64,000 nt of DNA, from NCBI RefSeq assembly GCF_004027225.2, contig NC_044278.2, positions 60,462,243 to 60,526,242 of the forward strand, read 5' to 3'. The notes beneath the pieces are model-generated. The model searched no databases. It was not told where the DNA came from and saw only the letters and a list, made by a program, of their open reading frames with translations. This document shows, in pieces, positions 25,532 to 36,045 of the stretch. Numbering within the stretch: the stretch's first letter is position 1; each line of letters begins with the position of its first letter. This DNA comes from Strigops habroptila. Its lineage: Eukaryota > Chordata > Aves > Psittaciformes > Psittacidae. Both the position numbers and the translations under genes were made by a program.

Positions 25532-27667
25532 CATTTACTGTTGATAGCTGCATGGATCACATTGGGATCTGACTTTTCTGATCAGTTTTTCCTCTTGCAC
25601 CTCTCAGAGGGCAGGAGATCTGCTGGCCCTGCTCTCCACAAGTGAGGCAGAAGGACACTGAGGAAGGAAACCTGGATAACCAGAGTCATAGACTGCTACC
25701 CCTGCAAGAACCTTCTTCTTCCTCTCCGTCAGAACCAGGAATGAAGGGTTACAGCCTGTTCAGCTCTTCCTGGGAGATAAAAAAGCTGATGCTCAGAAAT
25801 CAGGGTGAATAATGCCCTTTGCACAAAATAAATTTAAAATGTAGAGAAATGACCAGAAGGAAAGAATATGCAAATGTGCTGAAAATTATTAGCATTTGCA
25901 GATGCAGAATTTGCCTAATCAGGAAGGTAAATGGCTGGGACAAAGTGGAGTCTGAGCTGGGAAAGTGAATTTTTTCCAGCTTTGCACATTGCTGCTCAGT
26001 ATTTAAGGAGGCAGCAGATGGGGAAGAAATGGCAGTAGTGACTGTCATGTCCAAAAGCAAAACCGAAAGAAACCTCTTACAAGAGCTAAATCTTCATCCC
26101 CATCTCCCCTTTGTCCCCACTCTCAGATCACTAACCACTGGTCACAGCTACTCCAGGCTCAAAGGGAAGAATGCTGAACTAGGGCAACTCCTCCTGCTTT
26201 AGGAGATTTATTAAACTAACACCTTTATTATTCAAAATATTTGCACAAGAGGCAGCGTGGTTACCTCCCTCCTTCAGAGGTCTGCTGAGACCTCCCTTCA
26301 CACAAAAGAGCAAAGTGAAGGCTTTTACTCAGCACACCATTTCTCCTCTCTCCTGTTCCCCCTGTGCAAAGTGACCCCTGATGAAGGGCAGGTGGAGGCC
26401 TGAGCTTTAGAAGAGATTATTTTGTTCACCCTTGGAATTGAAAGCAAACACTCCTGAGCCTCCTTTGATGCCAGCTGACCTGAATCAAAGCTCGCAGACC
26501 CCTAGCTGATAATGTTTACCAGATGAGGCAGTGAAGAAGGGTTTCCAATCTAGCTTCTTGCTTGCTAGGCATCTATATTGAAAACTAAGTGCATGGGTAA
26601 GAGTTTGGCATCTGACTGCTGACAAGAAAGCTTGCACAAGAGAAAAGGCAAATAGAAAACAAAGCCATGATCTTTCTGCATAGCCCAATACATTCATTCA
26701 GGTACTTGACTAATAGCCTGTAATAATCTGGGTAAGTGCAAAAGGCCCCGTTACAGGTTCCACAGCACTGGGGTTTGTTTGCAGCTGAATCTTTACTAAC
26801 ATAGTTTGTCATTTGGGGGAGCAAGGGGAGACCCGTGTGGCAAATACACATTGGCAGAAAGGCAGAGCGAGTGAAGGGAAGGAGCAGCAAAAGAAATGTT
26901 AATGTTTTTGCTGACAGAAGCAGAAGAAAATGGAAAGTGTCACCTGAGGGACTCAGTGGCAGATACAGGCACTGGCAGGGCCTGCTGGCACTGTGGACAC
27001 ACATCTATCATCTGCTGCAGGGAGAGCAAGAGAGGTGGTGACAGCTACCCGATCACCACATGTCAAATAAAACGATGATGAGATGCAGATATTACTTCGT
27101 AACCCACAATCACTGTCTCAGAGAGCCCGGTTCTGCCTGCAGCTCTGTGATGGCAAAGCAGAGGCATCTCAGCACGGGGGGAGGAATGAAGTCGTCTTGG
27201 GAGAAAAGCAGAGAAAGGGGCATAAATGCCTGACTTCCAGAGGTGCAATCTGTTACAAGAGCAATTCAGCTAAGCCTACTGAGAAGGGGAGAAGGAAGAG
27301 GGGAAAATACATGCATTCATATTTCAGAGGCCCAGCTGCCCAAAGCAAACCCAGACAAAAGGCCCTGTTGTCCTGTTACTGGAAATAGCAGCAAGATTGG
27401 GCTTTTGGGGCAGCAGGAGAGAGCTAAGCATCGCACGACGGGATATGTCCACCCATGCTGTATATACAGCTTTGTGTAAGACATAGAAAAACACCAAACA
27501 AAAGAAAAAAACCCAGGTCCCACAGCTTTCCACGTGTCCTTGTGCTGTGGCGCTGTGCCCATACCCCCAGGACATGGCATCTTGCCATCCAAGCAGTAAT
27601 ACCACTCCTGGGAATGCTCCGGCCATCCCCGGGGGACAGACCCTCCTTTCAGAAACTGCCTTAAAAA

Positions 27668-27682
27668 GCAGCAGCAGCAGCA
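27668..27682 (+). repeat. (GCA)5 trinucleotide run
   Basis: Five perfect GCA units lie within a GC-richer stretch. They make a Ser/Ala/Gln run in chance frames. Confidence 0.8.
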
Positions 27683-30600
27683 AGCTGGGGGCAGGGAAAG
27701 CAGCCAAGAGATGTAACACCACACTGAAATCCCCCAGGCTCCTGCAGCGAGCAGGGGGGGCTGCTCCTGTGAACAAAGGCTGTGCAGCCCATAGCTTGTC
27801 CGGGGCTTGTGCAGTGGTGGGGGATCTGGCACGGCTGCAAGTCCTGCATCCGGGGAGGGGAACATGAAACAGGGATAGATCTGAATCCACAGGGATGATC
27901 TCCCATCCCCCACCTCCTATCGCCTCTATTTTTGTGTGTGTTTGTGCCAATCACTGATTAATTGCCATCCCCAAGAGACTGTGTTAGGATAGTTTGACCT
28001 GGGCTAAGACCTCTCATCTATCTTTGCTTTTTAAAGAATCAGGGTATAACCACATTGTGTGGCCAGAGAGCTTCATGCTGCCCTTCTCCACCCCAGGCTT
28101 AGCTGTCTTTGAAAACCCATTAGCTTGCTCTCAGCTCCATGAGCCTCTGTAGGACTGACAGCCAGAAGGCCAAAGAGCACTTCAGGGGATGTGTACAGCC
28201 CCTCCAGAGGTCGAAGCAGCTACTGCTCGGTAGCTGGTCTCTCCATCAACTTCCAGACCTGCACCAGCTGCATTACATCCCGCCCCCCACACCCCGTGTA
28301 TCATTGACACACAGGGGCTGTAGCCTCTTCCCCAGCACTCGCCCCAGCTAAGTCCTACAGCTTTCTCCCTCTGTTATTCTGCAGTCCCTTTGCCTGAGCA
28401 GGACCCTGACAATTCAGGACTCAAGCAGTAAATGACACATAATTAAAAAGCATATGTGACTTTGTCACATGCTTTTAACTCATTCTTTGCAAGATGGGAT
28501 GGCAGAACCCCTCTCTCCTCAGCAAGTATCATCTCTTGTCTCCCAGGAGCCTCCCTTCTCCACTCTCCATCTCGTCATGGAGCTGATAAAACACCAATGT
28601 GACATCTGAGCCAAAACCCCATGCAAGTCTGAGATTTTGTTCTTCCCAGCTCCCTTGGTGCACCCTGCTGCAGCCCTCCACATCCAAAATGCAAGCCAAA
28701 GGATGGAGTAAAAGGAGCCCTTTGCAGTCAATGTAGTGCCTGATACCCAGTTTCGGGGAGAGATGACAGTCTCAGTGAGAGAGACAGTCAATGCTCTCCC
28801 TATCTGATCCTGAATCCTGGGGTGCCAGCAGTGTGGTGCCTGCAGCCTTTCTTTCCCTCTTTCCTCCCAAAGCACCCTGGGGAGGTCACCCTGGCAACAA
28901 GCTGCCTCCCAAAAACAGGGTGCTAAAGACAACACATGTTTAAATATTACTTAGCATGTGGTTTGCGTGCTGTCTAGTCTTTGCTTGAAAGAGCAGTGCA
29001 TAGGAAGAGAATCAACAAGTCATGCCTTTTAAAGTCCTTGAAGAGCTATAAACTTGGCCACATAAACATAAACCAAATCTCTGATGAAAGGAAGAGCCAT
29101 GTGTCGTTGCCACAGGTAAGCAGCCAGGCATCTGCTTAAACAAGGAGTGTTCAAAGGCTCCCAGCAAGCACACCCTTGCTCCAGTTCCTATCAAAAGGAA
29201 ATTCAGTCTCAGGAGGATTTTTCTTTTTCCCCGAGAAGTTTTCCAGCCATATGGTGCAAGTCTCAAAAATTCATGTCTGAATCATTTATTTTTAATAGGT
29301 AAATATCTTCCTTCTGTCTATCCCTTATTTAGGCTTCATAGCTACCCCAGAACAAAATGATAATTTGCTTTCTTTAATTTATTTTTTTAAATAGAGAACA
29401 GGCCTCTGTGTCCTGCACCCTTGGATTTGTGGAGTTTTTTCTTCGAGAAATTTTCCCAAAAGGGGAAGGCAGCCATGCTTGTCCCATCCCATGGGGCAGC
29501 TTGAAGAAGCACCGCTCTCCATCGCCTCGTATGCAGCATAGGGCTGTTGGCAACTTTCCCTGCTAAAGTAAAGTGAAGTCTTTCAGAGACTGCATTTATA
29601 CAGTGATATGGTACAATATATGCTCCTCCAGCTCCTCTTACAAAGTTCAGTGTGGTTTTCTTTCTGCTGCCTGCATGGCAGCGCCTTTGGAAAATGTGCT
29701 TAATCTCTTCAGCAGTCCTGTTCTCCGAGTTGTCTGCAATCATCTCCTGCAGGCTGGAAGTGAAACCATACTTTTTATCTCTCCTTTTATCTCCTAGAAG
29801 CCAGTAATACAGACGTGTGTGTACCTGGATAGGTGTGGTTGTTTTAAATGTGTCACCTGTTTGGTTATTATAGACTCAGCAGCTGAGCAAGAAAACCAGC
29901 ACTGCAGCTGTTCTCCCCTTGCTCCTCGAACTGCACTCTGCCATTTTAGTGCTAAAATATCCTCCCAAGTGGAGGCTGAAAGCAATGGTGGGAAGGTGCT
30001 CCATGTTCAACCCGATGTACTCAATCTGGGCTGCAGAAGTGTCTGACTTACATACTGCAATTGGGTTGCTATCTGCAGCAATTAGATGTGCACTGGCATA
30101 TGTAAGCAAGGGGATGCATCCAACTTTGGGAAAGATTTTCAATAGGCAGCTTAGTCTCGATTTCTCTCAACATGAGGATTTTCTGCTTTACTGGTTTATT
30201 TTTGGACACTCAGACTGCAGAAGAAAGGAATTCTGTTAATAGAGGCATGCAGTCTCGTTTGCAAAAGTAACTTCAGAAGTACAAGAGAACAATGTGCTGT
30301 TATACTTAAATCTATACGTGTTTTGCTGACTTAGAAGTTGGTACCGCATTTCAAAGACTAACTCGCTAAGCTTGATTGGTGTCCTTTATCTTTTGATGTT
30401 TAAGAAGCTTTTCTTTCCAAAGTCTCCTTTTCTTTTTCGATGCACTTCAACGAAAGTCTTCTCTTGCCCACCTTCAGAACTGCATGTACTATCCTTCTAT
30501 CACCCCTGATTTAGCCTATGTATTCTCTTGAGTAGAGGCAGATCATGAATTTGCCCTAATTTATGATCTGTTGGTTTTCTTTTCCCTTTTCTTTCAATTC

Positions 30601-31779
30601 CGACATTTTCTAAGACATTTATTCCACCCTCATGAAATTATGTATCTACTGGGGTATGCTCATCCCTCTGAAAGTGAACTGTGGTTGTCTACCCTTGCAG
30701 TGAGGACATTAAATGCATGAACTGGAAACAGAATCAACTGATTCCTTGCTGACATTTCATTAAGAATTTGGACCTTTTTGTTTTTTCTTAAACTACTACT
30801 TCTTACATGCTCAAATGCAAAAAAGTGTGTTTAAAAATAAAGTGAAGGGTCAAACTCTGACCTTTTCTGCTGTGGGAACTGCACTGATGTGGTCCTTAAG
30901 ACCATGTTCTGCTCAGAATTCCACAGTAGAAAGAGAAGCATTTTTGTTTTGTTTTGCCTTTTCTGGGGGCGACAATAGCTAGAGGGTAAAAGATCCACTT
31001 CTGTCTTGTTTGGAGGTTTTAAAACAATCTGTAGACTTCAGTGACAGTTCTGGGACTTGTATATCACTTCATTTTTGTATTTCTCTTCTTCTAGATTTTG
31101 TCACCAAGGGTGTTTGCAGAAAAAGAAGATTATTACTATTATGATTAATTTTAAAGAGGTCATCTGCTCCTGATTCCTCTCTCTCTCTGTCCCGGAATCA
31201 TTATTTTCTGTTTGTGAAATCAAAATAGTTGCTGTGGAATTGTTTACCATCTGAAAAATAGAAGGACATGACATCATCCATCAAAAATAACAGCAGGAGC
31301 TGAAAAACTTTTAAAGGTGCCCTGATTTTTATTTTTTGTTTTCTTAAACTCTGGCTTGAACTGTGTTTCCCTGAATAAATTAGTTTGACAGGCAATAGGC
31401 CTCCTACCTACCATGTTCCTTGCTTGCATGTATGACTTCCCAGAGCTTTCGTGTTTCAATAAGAGAATATCAACAATGGCTCAAGATTTAAACTTTCAAA
31501 TCAGGGTTCATTAAACAAATGCAACTAGATCCTCGGACACAGATTCCCTGGCAAAATGCTCCATTGGCTGTAAGTCCTGCCAAGTTGGGATAAAGGTTAA
31601 TGAATTCCGTGCTCCTAATGGTTCTTTGAGGGGCCAGGGCGTATTGTGTCTTCCCTTGATGCTCAGTTTAGCTGTGGGGAACAGGGAAGGTTTGGACAAG
31701 ATGCCATGCCTGGTGTTTCTCCTCTTTCTGGAGATCAGGAAAAGCTGATTACATTCTCTTTCATATGAAACATTATAAA

Positions 31780-32560
31780 ACCATAGAATGGTTTAGGTTG
31801 GAAGGGACCTTAAAATCGCTGGTTACTGCAGCACAGGCTGCCCTCTAGCCTCACAATCCCCACCTTGTTGGTGAGAACAAGGTCCAGCATAGAACCTCTT
31901 CTCATTGACTCCTCTATAACTTGGAGGATGAAGTTATCATCAGCGCACTCCAGGAACCTCCTGGATTGCTTATACCCTGCAACAGATATTGAATGGTTGA
32001 AGTCCCCTTTGAAGACCAGGACTTATGAATGGGAGGCTGTTCCTGTCTGTACAGGGCCTCACCCACATGGTTGCCCTGATCAGGTGGCCAGTAGCAGACC
32101 CCCACTGCCACCTGTCCCTGCCCTCCCTTTAATCTTGACCCATAAGCTGTCAGTCGACTCCTCATCCATCCTCAGGCAGAGCTCCATACACTCCATCTGG
32201 TCACTGACACACGGCGCAATGCTCTCTCTTTGTCTCTCCTGCCTGTCCTTCCTGAAGAGCCTGTATGCTTCCATTCCAACACTCCAGTCATTGGAGCCAT
32301 CCCACCATGTCTCCATGATGCCAGCAAGATCGTAGCCCTGCAGGCATGTGCATGTCTCTACCTCCTCTTGTTTATTCCCCATGCTACATGTGTTTGCACG
32401 GAGGCTTTTAAGCTGGGTCCCCAATGAAGCTGACTTACTGGCTGGAGTGGCTGGAATTCGTTTGTGCTGCTCTTCAGGTGCTCTCCTGCTGCAATCCCTC
32501 TTCAGGCTCTGGGCATCTCTCACTGGCACTGGCATCAAACTGGTAGGAGTGGGATGGATT
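31780..32560 (-). mobile_element. CR1 LINE: endonuclease region joined to the 3' tip (internally deleted)
   Basis: The minus strand carries a recognisable CR1 ORF2 endonuclease N-terminus. It includes CSMGNKQEEVETCTCLQGYDL, then the ITETWW-like GIMETWWDGSNDWSVGMEAYR, CMELCLRMDEE and SLWVKIKGRAGTG motifs at about 32120-32450. A frameshift leads on to a PPDQGNHVGEALYRQ-like segment at about 32020-32090. On the left end (31780-31814) about 35 bases of the CR1 3' terminus follow directly, so the whole reverse transcriptase domain is missing. Most CR1 copies are 5'-truncated, so this arrangement is unusual. The frames are broken and the element is inactive. Confidence 0.88.
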
Positions 32561-33495
32561 GTAGGTTGAGGTTCCCTTCCCCCAGCAACTTTAGTTTAAA
32601 AAGCTTTTTAAATTTTATTAAACTTTAAGGTTAATAAGCCCTTTAGTTTAAATAAAACAAACAACCGAAAAGGAGGAAATGCTAAATGGTTAGCTGCCTG
32701 TTTAAAAACACAGGATCTGCAAGGGGTTATTCCAAAGTCATTTTCTTCATCTTGCTCACTAACTTGTAACTCAAGTAGAATAGCTAATGAATTTGAGACA
32801 TTCTGAAATGTGCAAGTGTGTTTCCCAGCTTTGCCTTTAACAGATCACTCTACGTGGAGATGATTAGTTATCAAAATTAGAAATTCTTGATTTCAAGAAT
32901 TTCAAGGACTGTTTCACAGTTCCTCTACCTTTAGAGAGGAAAACAAAACAATTAATGAAACAAAAAGGATAATTTCTCCAAAATGATAATTCCCCAGCCA
33001 AATAAGATTGAATCTATTGTTAAAATGCATTTATTTTGGGCTTGGTGAGGAAGTTGGTGAGCTCAGAATGTAAGCATCATACAAAGGCACCAGTGCCCAG
33101 AAACTATGAGCTCTCAATCTGGAGCATTGCTAAATTATCAGTGCCAGGTCTCAGCACTTCCGCCTAAGCCATTCAGCATCACTTTGAAGCATCAGCTTAA
33201 TTTTAAACTTGTTTGCTCACTGATTAACTGCTGAGGTGCAGTTTCACCAAACACATGGCCACAGGTATTGGCCATCTGACCAGCTGCCCCCTCTGCAGGT
33301 TGGTGTCACACTCAGGAGGTGCTGGTAGCTGTGGTCCCCACAGCAGCCCCTGCTGAGAGATGTGACTTTTCTCCTTGGCCCCAGCAGAGTGGAAGCCACC
33401 AGGAGTGAGGCTACTGAGGATGGCTGCAGGGCTCTGCAACTTTGCAAGCTCCAGCAGCCATTGGGAGCACATTCATTTACAAAGCCTGATGTCTT
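32561..33495. other. Intergenic spacer between two opposed CR1 copies
   Basis: The first part is very AT-rich and includes an 18-bp perfect palindrome at 32595-32612. The part from 33240 is GC-richer and leads into the CR1 copy at 33496 without a recognisable element. Confidence 0.5.
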
Positions 33496-33936
33496 GGTAA
33501 GGGGGCTGGAGCACCTCCTGTATGAAGACAGGCTGAGAAAGTTGGGGCTGTTCAGCCTGGAGAAGAGAAGGCTGTGTGGAGACATCATAGCAGCCTTCCA
33601 GTGTCTGAAGGGGGCCTACAACCATGCTGGGGAGGAACTCTTCGTCAGGGACTTTAGTGATAGGATGAGGGGTAATGGGTTTAAACTTAAAGAGGGGAAG
33701 TTCAATTTAGATATAAGGAAAATATTCTTCACTGTGTGAGGGTAGTGAGACACTGGCATAGGTTGCCCAGAGAAGTTGTGGCTGCCCCATCCCTGGCAGT
33801 GTTCAAGTCCAGGTTGGACAGGGCCTTGAACAAACTGGTCTACTGTGAGGCGTCCCTGCCCACAGCAGGATGTTGGAACTAGATGATCTTAAGTTCCTTT
33901 CCAACCCAAACCATTCTGTGATTCTATGGTTCTATG
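33496..33936 (+). mobile_element. CR1 LINE 3' fragment
   Basis: The + strand encodes the CR1 ORF2 C-terminus (GLEHLLYEDRLRKLGLFSLE, then [20 protein letters not shown]). This is followed by the 3' UTR with TTCCAACCCAAACCATTC and a terminal ATTCTATG-type repeat ending near 33936. A stop interrupts the frame at about 33739, before the RHWHRLPREVV-like segment. Confidence 0.95.
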
Positions 33937-35619
33937 CTTATCTGGAGCTCAGCACAATGGGACTCAGAGCTTGGGGCTTTTGAGTGCTCCTACAATGCAA
34001 ATATTAGATAATAATTCATAAAAGTAAGCATAGAAAAATAAACTCTGCAAAAGCTTGGTTCAAACTTTGTTGAAATCAGTGAGGCCTTTCTTCTGAGCCC
34101 ATTCGGACTTTGATTTGGCTCTTGAGAAAAGTTTGTTTTTTCCAAGGAAGAAACACTAAAAATATGTTGTTCCTGTATCGGACTCTTCCATGTTTTCTCT
34201 GCATAATCAAGAATTATAGACTTATTCTTCATCAGTTAACAGCAAGGAGTGAAGAACACATCCTACACACTAGGCATTATCAGAGAGATATAGTGAAACC
34301 CAGATGACATCTCAGGAAGAACTTTGAAATCTTTTTCCTTAGATAAGCTATCATCTGCTCTGTAATCAGAATTGCTGTGACTATGTTTTTTTTCCCCCCT
34401 TGGTTCTCTTTAACACAACCATTTGCATAAAAAACAAGATTCTTGTTTCTGAAAAGTTAATATTCTCCTGCTGCTTGCCTCCCCCCGCAAAGTTTTCATT
34501 CTCTGTTAGCAACCTGATAAATCACTTCCACTAAACTCAATTATGGTATCACCAACATGGCTTTATTGCTTTGGGTGATAAGGAATAAGCAGCAAGCAGA
34601 GCCACAAAACCTGCAGGAATACAGATTATGTTTCCATGTCATTTGTTCCATTAACAGCTTGTATAGCATTTTTGAAAAAAAAAAGAAAAAGAACAAAAAG
34701 AAGACATGATAGAAAGAGATTATATTCTTCACGTACCTCAGATGCTTACAGCCAAGGTAATGCATAGATTATGAGCCTCAGTTGGGTCCTTCTGAGACCA
34801 ATGGAAGGACTTTCATCAGCTTCAGTGAGTTTCAGATAGAACTAGGCATTTGGAGTGAAGCAGAGTACCTCTATGTAATCAACACTGACAAAAATTGGAA
34901 AGGAAAAAAAAGAAAGCAAGTGAGAAGAGAAAAAAGGCTGCAGGCATTTTTGCTGACTTGGGTATGAAGGTTCACGGCAGAATCCATTGAAGCTGAAAGA
35001 GATCCATATCTGAATGGAAATAAGGAAACCACTCCATCTGAATGAGATTTTGCTGATCCTGTCTAATTAACCTGGTAAATGTTCAGGTACTTTAGTAATT
35101 AAACTTTAACTTTACAGGCTAAATTGCTTCTAAATAAGCTGCTGGGATTTACTTTTGGCATGGAGATCAACAGTGTTCTTGTCTTCTACACTACAAGAGC
35201 CTGGAGCATCATTATTACAGCCAGCATTATAGTCTAAGCCACCACCAGAAACAGATTTGAAGAGGAAGAGACCCATATTTAACTATAGTCAAGAATACCT
35301 GTGGAAATAAAAATATTCAAGAATTTTAACCAGCAAAATTTCATCTAATATTTAAATCTTTAAGTGCTATGATCAACCTGTGCTGTAAAATAAAATGCAC
35401 TGTGGGAAAGAAAGTGGTCAAAACTACAGTGATAATGGTGAGTTACTGAGAAAGGACAGTGTATAGTTAACAACTACCATCCAAAGCATGTTTAAATATT
35501 TCTAAAATAGAGGAAAATGGCAGCTTGGAAAATACATGGAGTACCCGTAGGACAGGAGAGTCTGTCCCCGGAAGGTTGTGAGAGTGGTTATGAATAACCT
35601 CCTCAGCACGACTTCCCAG
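33937..35619. other. Intergenic DNA, no gene supported
   Basis: AT-rich sequence with A- and T-runs (about 34385 and 34676-34700) and the possible palindromic relic at 34.8 kb. Frames are under 90 codons. Confidence 0.55.
34770..34845. mobile_element. Possible relic of the same palindromic amniote element
   Basis: The sequence GAGACCAATGGAAGGACTTTCATCAGCTTCAGTGAGTTTCAGAT resembles the TCAATGGAAAGACT and CATTGACTTCAGTGGG arms seen in the elements near 8.2-8.4 kb. It is short and diverged. Confidence 0.35.
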
Positions 35620-36045
35620 CGAATGCTGCACAAGAAGAGGGGCATCAAACACAAGCAAACACATTGCCATGCCTCTATACAGCATGTGTGAGACAACTTC
35701 TTGAATGAGATGCCCAGTTATGGGGTCCATGCTGCATGCAGGGTGAGAAAATACTGGGGAGAGTCCACAGCAGGACAGTGAGGGTGACCCTCAGCCTGGA
35801 GACCAAGCCTTGAAGGTGTGACTTCAGATAGACATGCTGGTTTTCTCACTGAGGAGGAAGCTGCACGGTGACTTATGTTCTTACACACAGAAAAATCTAC
35901 CTGATAAGGGCATGGTGGGGTGGTATGAAGTTGCAGACAAGGGGATAACAAGATCCAGCGGTAAGAAATTGGAGTCAGATGAATTCAACCTTGACACAAG
36001 ATGTAATTTCCTACTGCTGAAGTTAATGGAATGTCGGAGTGCCTG
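35620..36045 (+). mobile_element. Ancient CR1/L3-like LINE relic (C-terminal part)
   Basis: The stretch resembles the last third of an old CR1/L3 ORF2. It contains a TGCCTCTATACAGCATGTG segment, GGGGTCCATGCTGCATGCAG and GGAGAGTCCACAGCAGGACA (the LERVQRRA region). It ends with GGGATAACAAGATCCAGCG and a frame reading GKKLESDEFNLDTRCNFLL, comparable to the NGFKLxxxRFRLDxRxxFF block of younger CR1 copies. The borders are approximate. Confidence 0.65.

Larger units (their letters stand above)
22936..31779. other. Long intergenic stretch, few repeats
   Basis: The only repeats recognised in these nearly 9 kb are the TAA/GAA and GCA microsatellites. At 27317-27950 the minus strand has two overlapping frames of 198 and 208 codons in a GC-richer block, with open frames on the other strand as well, which argues for chance. 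A 13-bp-arm inverted repeat sits at 28446-28476. Confidence 0.5.

Noticed and set aside
27317..27950. Two overlapping minus-strand frames of 198 and 208 codons
   Set aside because: They share the same DNA in different frames, and the opposite strand is also open. This reflects low stop density in a GC-richer block rather than coding selection. The Trp/Cys-rich composition is unnatural.
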